Shown here: positions 1 through 12,047 of the stretch, piece by piece
Layout of the letters: the number at the start of each line of letters is the position of its first letter
How positions within the stretch are numbered: position 1 is the stretch's first letter
Assembly (NCBI GenBank): GCA_023079485.1
Contig: CM041115.1
Location: forward strand, 30,556,826-30,620,825
Direction of reading: 5' to 3'
DNA length: 64,000 bases
Origin: Archilochus colubris
Lineage: Eukaryota > Chordata > Aves > Apodiformes > Trochilidae
Made by a program: the position numbers and the translations under genes
Notes under the pieces: generated by a model
The model's input: only the letters and a program-made list of their open reading frames with translations
Told to the model about the DNA's origin: nothing
Databases searched by the model: none

Positions 1-1352
1 TGTTTAGTATTTTAAATGAGAGACAATAAAGGATAGATTGTGTACGCGTGGTACAGTTAAAATGACGCTTGTAAGGTATGTTCAGTATTTTAAAAATAAC
101 TTGCAGTCTGGGCTATACATGACAGTTTTCTGAAAGCTTCAAAAGAAAACCTGTGCTCTTTTAGAAAAAAAAAAGTTAGGTCATTAAAGCACAGGTTTCA
201 GCAAACCATCCCATATGTATAATTAGATGGACTTTGCAAACCGATTTAAGTAAACAAAGGTAGGTCCAATTAGTGCATACTAAATCTTGACATTATCCCT
301 TTAACTCTACCACTTAGAAAAACCCCTCTCCTACCCTTTTTGTTTTACTGCCACATCCTTCTTTCAAGATCAAAAGCTTCAGATCAAAGCTAAGATCAAA
401 ATCAATGCTTTAAATAATAGAAGCAATTTCATTATGAAGTATTACACAAAGAAGAACTTTTAAACAGAGATATCACTGGAAAATCTTACTATAGATTTTT
501 GTCACACAACACTACTTAAAACCTGTATCAACAATGTATTTTTATTTTGTAAAAACTCAACAGATTTTCTACTAAATGGTGATTCTGAAAGCTCCTATGA
601 ATTGACTCTTGAAGTGTGTACATTTAAAGGACAAAGAACAGAGTATAGTTCAAAGACAGCAAACAAGAATATGAACAAAAAAATTTATGTTAATGGCAAA
701 CTAAAATTAATATAACTACTTAAACAATACTCCCTTGGGTCAGTTAACAGATTAGATACTGCCTCCCCACACAAGAAGTTACAGTAAAGACTGGGTCATA
801 GACACAACGAGAGAGATTTATACTTTAAATCCTTTAAAGGTTTACAATTCACCTGCCTTCAAATGTTTGGAGAAAACTAAGGGGAAAAAATTATACAATT
901 TTCAGACCTGCAGACCTGAGGCTGACTTGGAATTAAAATCCCTGAACACATGAACACACTGTGTGTTAAAACTCAGAAGTAGCTCCTGTGTTCCTGTTAA
1001 TAGTTGTGCAGTGGTGAAGGAAACTCAGTGAGAATTGTTATGAACTTATTATAATGGTAATATAATAATATTGTGGAGCCAATACCTGGATTTCCCAGGT
1101 GCTGGCTGCTGTATGTGTTATAATTTGGAACACTTGTCTGATGGAAGAAGATTGCACTGCAGCATAAGGTACTGGTCAATATGCCCCTACAGACAGCCTT
1201 CAGAGGAAAAAAAGCAACCAGAGAAACGGGTGGGCCTAACAAATTGTGGTCACCGCACACCAGCTGTGTGCTCAGCCATTAGCTCTACTTATTGATGCTT
1301 CAGTAGGGTTTTGCTCATGACCAGACTAGGAAATTTTGCTGGGCAAATTGGC

Positions 1353-1425
1353 AGCAGGAGAGAGAGAAGGGAAGAGGAAAAGAAGAGGGGAAGACGGGAG
1401 GGGAGGGAGGGGAGAAAAGATGCTT
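1353..1425 (+). repeat. Purine-rich tract with a G-quadruplex motif
   Basis: This is a nearly pure A/G run of about 70 bp. At 1396-1412 it contains GGG-A-GGGG-A-GGG-A-GGGG, four G-runs with single-base loops, which fits the canonical quadruplex pattern. The G-rich strand is the template strand of AOPEP. Confidence 0.9.
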
Positions 1426-3765
1426 TTAAGAACATGTGGCCTCCTACTTATTCTTCCATACTCGAAAAGGAAGGAGCTTGCATACCCTACACAAAAGGGG
1501 GTTTACACCCCAAGCTTGAAGGGAGAATAACTCCATCACCCTCCATCAACAGTGCTGTTTGCTGTCCATGTGACACTGTCATACTTGAATCCCCTAACAA
1601 AAGAAAGTAAGAGATTAGTTTATCCTCCATGTCCTTTACCTGGGAAGATTTTCTTGCAGAGACTGCTAATGGACCTGCCTTATATAACACTTAAATTGGG
1701 AACTAGCATTTATTCATGCCAAAGCATGCTAGGATCCTTCATTCTTGCAGCAGCAGAATTAAATATGACTGAATTTTGAAACAGGGAGGAAGTAGCATTT
1801 TCTGCCATCTGGGTGAAGACAGGCTCAATATCCTGGTAAATAACTTAAGTAATGATTTGCACCAGCTAATCTTCAAGACAGACCAGATCTCAAACATACA
1901 ATGAATTTTCAGGACTGCACACAGTTTAGAAAACAATAGGATATTTGTGAAACATACAACTCTTTCATTTTAAGTTGAAACAGAGACTGGTTTTTAATTG
2001 CTCAGATTGTAATAACTACTAATTATATTTCATAATTTGATAAAAAAAAGACAATCTGCGTACAAACCTTTCTTCTGCATACATTGTCTAAAACTTCAGC
2101 TGGTCTGTGCTGCTGCAGTGATAAAACATTCAATATTGAGCTAAAAAGGTTGTTTTGAAGGGAATTTGATAAATAATACTATCAAGTAATTTTTCAGCTG
2201 CTCATTTCTAGATATTTTATTTTTATCTCAACTATGAAATTTTACACCACATACACACAGCCATGTATATACAAATATTCAGATCTATGAGGACACCAGC
2301 AAGTGCACAAAAAAGGACTAAAGATTTTACCATCCTATCATGTTTTCTCCCAGAGGATGTAGTTAACTTTGCCAGTCTACAAACTGCGATTTCCTTTCTA
2401 CACCTTCCCATATGACACAAAAGAAAAACTAGACCCTCACTTAGCTTCATTCTTTGATACTAGAATGATATTGCCTGCTTCATAAGGCTGATACTATCAC
2501 CTCTGTGATACCAATAAAGAATAGTTTACAGGAACTATGATAAAATGTAAGATATAGAATTGTTTTCCTACCACAATAGAAGACTAACAGGGAAAAAAAG
2601 AACACTGGTTGCAGATGGAAGAATAACTTAGTTGAAAAATGAGAATGTTATGTGCTCTCAGAACAGTCTGTATGACCTGAAAACTCCTTCAGCAGAAGGG
2701 ACTTGTTTTCCAGTCTTCTGGAAAACAGATTCAGAAAATGAAAATACAGAAAAATCTTTTACACAGTAGCTCAAGAGTTGATTAATAATGGCTTGAAACA
2801 TTTTACTGCATTCCCCAAGGGCAACAATTGCAAGGATTTTAAAACATGACTCTTACCAGAATTTGGCAGAGAGATTAATGAGGCAGTGGGCTTCAAATGA
2901 AAATAGCAGGGTGGCTGAAATATCCACATTGCAAGAAACAGTCTATCAGTGGCAGGTCAAAATTTCTGAAAAAGAAATCCAGCCCAAAATGCACTCCTCT
3001 AAGACTTCCAGCTGATTTTGTGCAGTCTTTATGTGGACATCTTTACTCACGGAAACAGAAAATCAGTTGTTCTGACATTATCTGTATTTTAGGAAAGATG
3101 GTAATTTATAATAGTATCATAAATTCAAATGTTCTAATTCCTCCAAGAATCTCTGTGGTGTTTTAAACTCTTTTTAGATCAGCATGCTGTGTCTGGTATT
3201 GTTCAATGTCATACTCTCAAGAGAGATATCATGTTCAAGTCAAATTTGCTCATCCTGAGAATATCACTACCTCCAACAGACAAAAAACTATTGAAATCAT
3301 TACACTTTTAAATTCTGCAGCAGGAATATGCTTTCCAATGGGATAATGTAAATGCATCTTTCATATTCACATTAGCAACACTGCTATGTGGATAAAGTTC
3401 CTAAGGTAAAGATAAATCACTATATCCATCTGTTTAGTTCAAGATCAATCACTTATTACTTATCACTAAATATTATTATTTAACAGATAATGATATATAA
3501 TTTTCATACAATCTTGCATTATACTATCTATACTATAATACTATTTCTGGAGTATGCTAAAATGCTAAGTTTTTTTCTCTCCTGACCTCATCAGGTGCTC
3601 TCAGTACTATACAGGTGCCTCTTTGGAGCAACTGGAAAAGTATTTTATTATGCTTATATTTACACCTTTCAACTTGAGAAGTATTCCCATGTGTGGCAAT
3701 TTCAGCACACTCCAGACTGCAAATTACAGCACCTTCCTCTACAAGTAGCAAGATAATATTTAAAA

Positions 3766-3985
3766 GATCATAGAGTTACAGAGTCTGAGATACATGAGAT
3801 AGGTTGGACAAGACTTTAAAGGTCATGGAGCCCCACCTAGTACACTGCCAAGTCCACCACTAAACCATGTCCTTAATCACCACATCTACACATCTTTTAA
3901 ATACCTCCAGGGATGGTGACTCCACCTTTCCCCTGGGCAGCCTGTCCCAGTGCCTGACAACCCTTTCATGGAATATAAAAGATAT
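3766..3985 (-). mobile_element. CR1 LINE 3' fragment
   Basis: The left edge reads ATCATAGAGTTACAGAG, a decayed CR1 3' tail seen in reverse. It is followed by the conserved antisense blocks for the CR1 3' end (TTGGACAAGACTTTAAAGG, then CCAGGGATGGTGACTCCACC and CCTGGGCAGCCTG). The copy is 5'-truncated and diverged, and similarity fades after about 3985. It closely resembles the family seen at 63453-64000. Confidence 0.85.
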
Positions 3986-4215
3986 AATACTTGTTAGTAC
4001 AATAATGTATGGAAATAAACCCTCAGATGTCAGGTTCACCCTGCACTCTGTCAGTTTAAAGGTAATTTGAATCCAGACATTTTGAACCCAGAGGACAAAG
4101 ACTCAGGCTCAAGTTTCTTTGACACAAGAGCAACCTCTACAAAATTTACTTTGGCTCCATCAAACACCAAGATCCTGGAGGATAGTTGCTGGCTGGTCAA
4201 ACCACACAGAAAGTC

Positions 4216-4393
4216 CTTTTTGTGTTGTTTTGGTTTGGGTTTGTTTGGGGTTTTTTTGCATTTTATGTGGGGTTTGTTTTTTTTTGTTGTTTTGGGGTTT
4301 TGGGGGGGGGGGTTTGTTTGTTTTTTGTTTTGTTTTTTTTTTTTTTTTTGCTTGTTTATTTGTGCGGTTTTGGTTTGTTTGTTTGTTTTTTTA
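4216..4393 (+). repeat. G/T-rich low-complexity tract
   Basis: This is about 180 bp of almost only G and T, including TTTGGGG-like units, an 11-G run (4302-4312) just after another GGGG (4294-4297), and long T-runs. ORFs across it are compositional artefacts. Confidence 0.92.
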
Positions 4394-7300
4394 GCAGAAA
4401 AAAATGAAAGAAAAAACCATGTCTGAATATGGATTCTGGATAGCCCTGCATGACTGAGGTGTGAAGTAGTGTTTTCTCTTCCTTTCCCAGTACAAAGAGA
4501 CTCAAAGGAAATGAAGCAGACTTTACTTCTTGAAGAAATACAATACATCTTTCAGAGGTACTGACCTCTGAGTCTTACTGATCCCTTGAAGCAATTACAA
4601 ATCTTTCCAACAGCCCTAGTAAAGAAACATCTTCAAGGCTAAAGTCCATTAGCCCCTCTGGCCATGAAATAGTTAGCCCGTATGGTAAGGATAATAACCA
4701 TAAGCTGAACCATGACCTTTACTGTTCTTTTTTTGTATTGACCAATAGCCTTGACAACCAATAGATTTTTCAAGCTTATCTGCCTCCAGACTTCCTCATG
4801 TCAGCATTTAAATTTCCCTGTGGACTGAGAAGTGAATAGGCAGAATAATTAATGCAATCTGGAAAAAAATCCCTTCCTTATGAAAATGGAATGAGTTTTA
4901 GGAAAATAATTTATTTCCTCTATTATTAAACAGTAGGTGATCATCATATACATCTACAGTTTGAGTATGAAGCAGTCCTAAATGAAGAGGATGACTGGGG
5001 TAATATAAACCCAGAAAGATCCTGACATTGCTTGTATCAGCTTTTGTGGAAGCTACCAGACTGATGGAGATGGAATGAAGACCATTACACAGTTTTTGTT
5101 ATCATCTGCTCTCTGGAAGTACTTCAGCAGCTGTGTTGTTTGCAGAATGTGTGAAAAAACAAGAGCTTCTATCCCAAACTCTGTCCAGATGCAAATGCAG
5201 GAGCAGGATCTGAACCTCCAGGATCACTTTGAGTTTTTTAATGACTCAGCATTTTTCTGGGAATTAGCATTACAGAGGGCCACATGGATATCAGATACAT
5301 GTAGTACACCTTCCCCACATATTCATTCATTTCTTCCAGTCACAAATATGTCTTTCTAAAAGCCTAGGAAACAGGGAAATTTTCCAGGAAGTAAAACGTG
5401 TTTCTTTTAAAATCTCTAGACCAGTGGAAAAGGAAGGTGGCAATGTGTTCTATTCACAGAGCGATTTTACCTCAGCTTCATGCCCAGCTCTATCTTGCTG
5501 CACTAAAAAAATCTCAGATATTATTTCCTAAAGTAGAATTTGACCTTGATATTTTATGTCCAATGCCCAAAGTACTGCAACTATTTATAAAGGACTTCAA
5601 AACAGCTTGCTTCCTAACTAATATAGAAAAACTGTCTTCTCGCAAGGTAGAAAAAAAAGTATTTTAAACCTCTATGGATTGTTTCCATTGGGTAAAGAAA
5701 ACAGTGGCAGGCTAAACATTAATTGGTTGCTAACTTCTCTGCTTTTCTTAGGATGTTTTTACAAGCAATGGATTAAAATCAATGTTTAGTGCTATGCAAG
5801 CCCAGCTGTGTCCTTATTAGGCAAATCTCAGCTCAACATTTCAGTCTAAGAGATGACCTGACCTCTCTCTCTCTTTGCTGTGTTTCCATCTTCTGCACAT
5901 GTAGGTGGGAGAGTGGGAGCTTGGGAATGTGTACTTGATCCAGCATTGATCAGCCAGGCAGCAAACTGTTATTGTTCTTTAGATACCAAACATAACTCCT
6001 TTCTAGCAGGGATAAGCTCAGTCATTCTGCACATAACACAGCTTTTGTGTTTAGCAATGCAATTAATAGGAAAAGGGAACCAGAACGACTGCTTGAGATT
6101 TATTAAACTTAAAAGAGATTCTAATGGACAAATGTGTGGAATCCAGTCCACCTTTATTTCAGAAATCAAACATGTCTTTCAAATGCACTTCAACTTATTG
6201 AGCAAATTATTACTTATGCTTACTTACTGTACTAGTACAACACTATGTTTGAGCTGAACACATTGAATGGCAGACTGAAGAAAAATATGAAAATCTGGCT
6301 TGAGAGGCAGGCCAATGTTTTAGCAGGCCATTAAACTGAGTCCAGTGAGGTATCACCTTCAGCCTTAATGCAGACTCACAGTCCCAGCTGAAAATCTCAA
6401 AAGCATTTTTTTTCCGAATTGTTCAATTAATGGCTAAATTAACACTCCTAAAACCCTGTTTTAAACTAAGCAACAGAGACACTGAAATGCTATGGCTAAT
6501 ACTTTCGAATCTAACATTTCCAAATTAACATATGCATTCAATCTAGGTAATGTTTTTCAGCACTGTGTGGGTGTCTACAGTGAGCCAGCATTTTTTCCAA
6601 TTTTAGAATGCTATAATTCATAAAAATGCTATTCTGATCTTGACTGTGTTTTTCTCCTAAAATCAGCAATCACATACAGTGCAGAAGAAACCCCAAACCC
6701 TCAGAAACTATAACAATAATCAATAATCAAAGCCATGACTGAACTTGAAGATCTCTGAAATAATTTTAGGTCCTTACTGACATTTTATGATGTATCATTT
6801 TATATAAGCAATTTTCTTGATTTTTTAATCTATTCAACATAAAAAATCATACTACCGTTGCGTCTTCTTTAGCAGTATCTTAAGTACAGTTTATAAGAAC
6901 AGCTAAATGCAAAACAAGGCCATTTATGCCAATAACCTTCTTTTGATCAACATTGAACCTATTTAAATAACAGACATTACAACAGATTTGAGAGTTTGCC
7001 CCAAACAAAACAGAGAATTCTCCATATACTTTGGTAGATCAAGAAAGACTCCCAGATGAACAGTCTTCATCTAAACTATCTTTCAAAGAGTTAACAACAT
7101 AGATACAAAATCTGTCTGTGAAAACTGTCTTGATTTTTTTCTCTTCATGACTCATCTGACATTTATGCACACATGTATGCACACTGCTTGATTACATTTT
7201 TGTATTTTCAAAAATCTCATCTTCTAAGAAAATGGGATGCAATGTTGACATAACTGCTAATTTTGAAAAAAAAATCCCATAACACTAATTATTCATATTT

Positions 7301-9503
7301 TAAAACTTTTATTTTGCCTGTTATCCTTAGAGAATCCATTGATCGATTTACATTGTTGATTTATGCTCATTTACATTTTTAAGGACTTTGGACATATCTT
7401 ATCTTCCCATCTGCAAGCTTGCTAATATCAAAACACTATCATTTTTCTGGAGGGGAAGTATGCTTTCCACATACAAGAATAAATACTTGTATTACCAGTT
7501 ACACTTTCTTCAGATTATTTCTCAATTATCAACTTACTGGAATTCAACTATCAATCAGTCGTACTCTCTACATTGATGATATATTATACACAAAAATCTC
7601 CATGTTCAGATAAAAATAAAATAATCAAAGGGTAAGTGGCAAACTTCATTATGTAGCAGCAGCCTGATATTATTATGAAATATTTACTGAGAACCTTGAA
7701 ATTAATCTATCAGCTCACTGTTAAACTTAGTAAAATAAGTAAAAAAACTATACCTCTTCATAGCCTCTTCCAAAGTTTTTCCACCAAATCACAAGCTTGA
7801 ATGAGATTTTCCTACCTAACAGATCATTCTTACTAACAGTGCCTACAAATTTACTGTATGTCAGCAAACAGCAAGGATTTCACTTGTTTACTGTCTTAGT
7901 GTTGCCATCCACCAACATGCAGCTATTATTTACATCCAGACAGAAAAATTGCAAGACAAGCCACAACTAACAATGACAAGAAATATCAAGTGTTAACAAA
8001 CCCAAATCTTAAGTTATACTTTCATCCAATAAGAGTGATTTTTCTGCTGAAAACTTTTCTAGTACATTCTTTAAAGCTTTGGTGAACAATTGCTAGAAAT
8101 AATTCAGAAGCCTAGTAAGAGCTTTCTTTTAAAAAATATTTTAATGTGTTGTTTTTTTAGTAAGTGACCATAAGTACTACACTGTGATGCAGTGCCTTGT
8201 TGAACTCTTCATCTGTATTCTTGTCTTAATAAAAGGAAACAGGAAATCTATAAAGCTTGCAACTGGGGCAAAAGCCAAGAACCTTCTTAATAACAATCTG
8301 CTTTCTCAAAAATCATATCTAGTATTTGAACTGCTGCTGTAACATTCTCCTAAAATTTCTGAAACCACAGAAATGCATTCTTTGCATTGATTCAGAACAG
8401 TTTTTAAATTATATTTGAATTCAAATTTTTAATAGTTTTACTGCGCGTTTCTAAATCATTTCTTCTTGAAGTAGATAAGGCAAGAATCACTCATAAACAA
8501 ACAAGCCCAGAAATGCTCTGAGTAAATGAATATTCACCATTGGAAGATTTCCTTTGGCTGTGTATTTCCAGAAATGTAGGTGATGTATAAATATCACCAG
8601 TAGATGTAGCTTAATCTACTGCTTTTCCACAGTAACAAAAAGGACTGCAGAGAGCTAAAAATATAAGATTTTTTCAGATGGTAAAAAAGGAGGGTGTACT
8701 CCAGTCATTTAGAATCAGAAAGCATGAAGCAGTATTCTTGCAATGCCCACTCTAAGTTGCATATACTTTGAAATACCTGTTGACAGTATTTTGATCAGGA
8801 AATACTATTAAAGGTAGAAGAGTGGGTAAGAATTAAGCTTTAACAAGAGGACAAAGTAGCAAAAGGGACTGGGAGGAAGATACAGCAGTGTTATCACCTC
8901 TTGCAATATTTTTATCATTTTGAGGAGATGTTTGGTGTGCTTAAACAGCTTGTAGCTGCATAATCACACCGAAATTGAATATTACACTGAAGTATCTATT
9001 TGAAAAACCATAAAGGAGCAGGCCAACTATTCTTTTTTCTTTCTTTTGTTCTTTCTGAAGATTGTTTTCACCACACAAGGTACCAAATGAAATACACACC
9101 CAAGGAACACTCAAGATAGCCAACTCACTAATAAGCAATACTACATTATGAAACAATGCCATTTCAGAGGCAAAACAAAAATGTGGTAAAACTGGAATGG
9201 TCTGCTTCTCAGTAAAACAGTGTATAACAGAGCTGAAAAGGGGGAATGACTGTAAGCATACCTTAAAACAATTAATTAGTGTAGAATAAGAAATTCAGAT
9301 ATAAGTAACTGGGAAATGTAACACAGGGACAAGTCTGCAGAAGCGAGAAAGTCATCCTCAAGAGCATATGGTGTTTTAACTCTAAATATTGTAGAAGACA
9401 CAATACATACTGTATTTAATAGAACCAGTCAGTAAAGTAAGGACATGGAGGATAAGGGGAACTTAAGTGATTTCATAGGTGTTTTCCAGCTCTAAGTGCT
9501 ATT

Positions 9504-9549
9504 TCCTTCTATACTCCTTCTATACTCCTATTCTATACTCCTTCTATAC
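9504..9549 (+). repeat. Short tandem repeat of CTCCTTCTATA type
   Basis: There are four imperfect copies of an 11-bp unit, CCTTCTATACT, one with a TATTCTATACT variant. Confidence 0.85.
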
Positions 9550-10485
9550 CTTAACTCATTGACTAAATAAAGTGTTAATTACTTAACTAATTATCCTAGT
9601 GGTGTTAATTACTGCTTCCAAATGATGAAAAGTTGGTACAGTCCCCTAGTGAGTCACCTCTGAGACAGAAGTACATGATGAAGGTTTGACAAATGCTATT
9701 TTCCGTAATGCATTTACCTTATTTAACACTACTATGATGTTTCTGGAGGAAAAAAAAACAAAAAAAAAAAACAAAAAACATCATAAACCTTGTATTTCAT
9801 GCACAGCAAGACTGAAGACAACCTCTGTGCTGTGGCACTCTTCCATGTAAGAAAGAATCGCCACACACCCTTTCTTATAAGATTAACCTGCAATGCTTAC
9901 TAAATTTGGAAGTGTAACTTGCCACACAGAACTATTTTTTCACCACAAGACTTCAAATTCTGTTTCTAGTTACCAGCACAACTCCTTATACTCAGTATAA
10001 CTTTCAGTTAAATTATTCTTAATTACTGCAGGTATATGCATGAGCCTGGAAACTGGCACATTTAGAAAAAAACCAATTACTTTTCCAAGTGTGAAATGGT
10101 AATAGAAATTGACAAATATCTAAATTTCAATACTTAAAAGTTCCAGTTACAAAGGGATCAATATATACAGTTCCTTAGGCAGCTGGAGGCTGGATTTGGG
10201 ATAGCAAACATAACAAATGTACAAGTAAAGAACAGTTTCTTCAGTTAGACAGATGCCATAAGACTTTAAAAAATACAAAATGCTAATTCCTCTACTGGAA
10301 GAAAGATGGTAACATCACTTCAGCAGTCTGGGGAGTGGAAAGTATTTATCCTAATCCATTTTTAGCATAAGTATTTTTCCAGTGTCCTTAAACTAGACAG
10401 TGTTGTGAAGACAGTGAACTGAAAGATGGCCAAACAACTTTGCTTTTAAGACACTATGTTTTACTATCCATTAAGGATTTTTCAG

Positions 10486-12047
10486 GTAGGCAGTGATGAA
10501 GTTGCTACAAGAAATCTGAGGCTGATCAAGAGAGACATTAGAGATGTTGGACAACTGGTTAAGGGATCAGAAACATAGGTGCTGTTCTCTGCTACCCTTC
10601 CTGTTGCAGGGATTGATGAGGAAATAAACAAGAAGAGCCAGCAATCAATACCTGGCTCTAACCTTGGTGCCATGAGCAGGATTTCAGGTTTTTTGATCAT
10701 GAACCAGTTTATACACCACCAGGGCTGCTGGTGACAGATGAGTTACACCTCTCTCAAAAGGGGAAAAACATTACAACTAAGGATTTTGTAGGGGAAATAT
10801 AGTGCAAGACATGAGAAAAAGGCTGAGACACTTAATGCCTTCTTTGCCTCAGTTTCTAGTACTAAGACCAGTGGTCTTCTGGTACCTGGCCCCCTGAGCT
10901 GGAAGCCAGGGACAGGTAGCAGAATAAACCAAGGGGAAATAATTAGTGATCTGCAGCACCACTTAGGCATACACAGGTCTATGGGGCTAGATGGAATTCA
11001 CCCAAGGGTACTTAGTGAGCTGGCAGAAGTGATCACCAAGCCACTTTCCATAGTCTTGGCTAACCAGGGAGTCCCAGTTGACTGGAGGTTTGCTGCAAGA
11101 GGGGTTGGAATTAGGATGCAGGAAACTACAGACCTGTCAGTCTGACCTTCGTGCCACAGAAAGTGAGTGCTATCACAGGACACATGCAGAACAACCAGGG
11201 GATGCTCAATCAGCATGGCAGGTCCTGCCTGATGAATCTGATCTCCTTCTATGACAAGTTGACTAACCTAGTCACCTTGGGAAAGGCTGTGGATTTTGTC
11301 TTCTTAGACTTCAGTGAAGCCTTGGACACCTTGACCCACAACATACTCTTGGAGAAACTGGTTGCTCATGGCTTGGATGTGTGTACACTTCACTATGTAA
11401 AAAACTGGTTGGGTGGTTGGGTCCAAAGAACTGTGCTGAGTGGAGCTGAATCCAGCTGGCAGATGGTCACAAGTGATACTCCCACTGGGAACACCAGTAC
11501 TGAGGCCAGTCCTCTTTAATATCTTGCTATCAATGATCTGAACATGGGAATCAAATTCACCCACAGTAAGTCTGGAGAAAGTACCAAATTGGGTGGGAGT
11601 GTTGGTCTGCCTGAAGGTAGGAAGGCTCTATAAAGGGACCTGGACAGTCTGTATTGATGGGCCAAGGCAAACTGCATGAGGTTCAGCAAGGTCAAGTGCT
11701 GGGTCCTGCATTTTGGTCACAACAACCACAGGCAATGCTATGGACTTGGGGAATTGTCGCTGGAAAGCTGCCCATAGGAAAAGGACCTGGGGGTGTTAGT
11801 AAGCAGTCAGCTGAATATGAGCCAGGAATGTGCCCAGGTGGCCAAGAAGGCCAACACCATCCCGGCTTTTATCAGCAATAGTGTGGCCATCAGGACTAGG
11901 CTGCCTGGGGAAGCAGTGGAGTCACCATCCCTGGATGTATTTTAGACATGCAGGTACAGTTGTGGAATTGGCAGTGTGCTAGGTTAGCAGTTGGACATAG
12001 TGATCTTAAAGGGGTTTTTTCCAGCCAAACCAACTCTATGATTAGAG
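10486..12047 (+). mobile_element. CR1 LINE, long 5'-truncated copy with reverse transcriptase
   Basis: This is the longest CR1 in the window, about 1.56 kb, sense on the plus strand. It runs from the region between the endonuclease and reverse transcriptase through the RT to the 3' end (...AACCAACTCTATGATTAG). The frame at 11151-11519 contains FVFLDFSEALDTLTHNILLE, which corresponds to RT motif A. Further CR1 RT remnants such as [16 protein letters not shown] and CPGGQEGQ follow in shifted frames at 11654-11881. Several frameshifts and stops show it is an inactive fossil. It is antisense to AOPEP. Confidence 0.9.

Noticed and set aside
1739..1936. Minus-strand frame ending in a leucine-rich stretch that recalls the LLPDQLVLLLEHLL region of AOPEP
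   Set aside because: Only a few leucines match, a stop follows at once and no suitable splice sites frame it.
4051..4548. 165-codon minus-strand ORF and overlapping plus-strand ORFs
   Set aside because: Their length is produced by the G/T low-complexity tract, which encodes runs of Lys/Asn/Pro or Phe/Gly/Val.
8941..9162. Minus-strand frame with a lysine-rich stretch resembling the AOPEP basic linker
   Set aside because: There is no flanking similarity to AOPEP, and the lysines come from an A-rich run.
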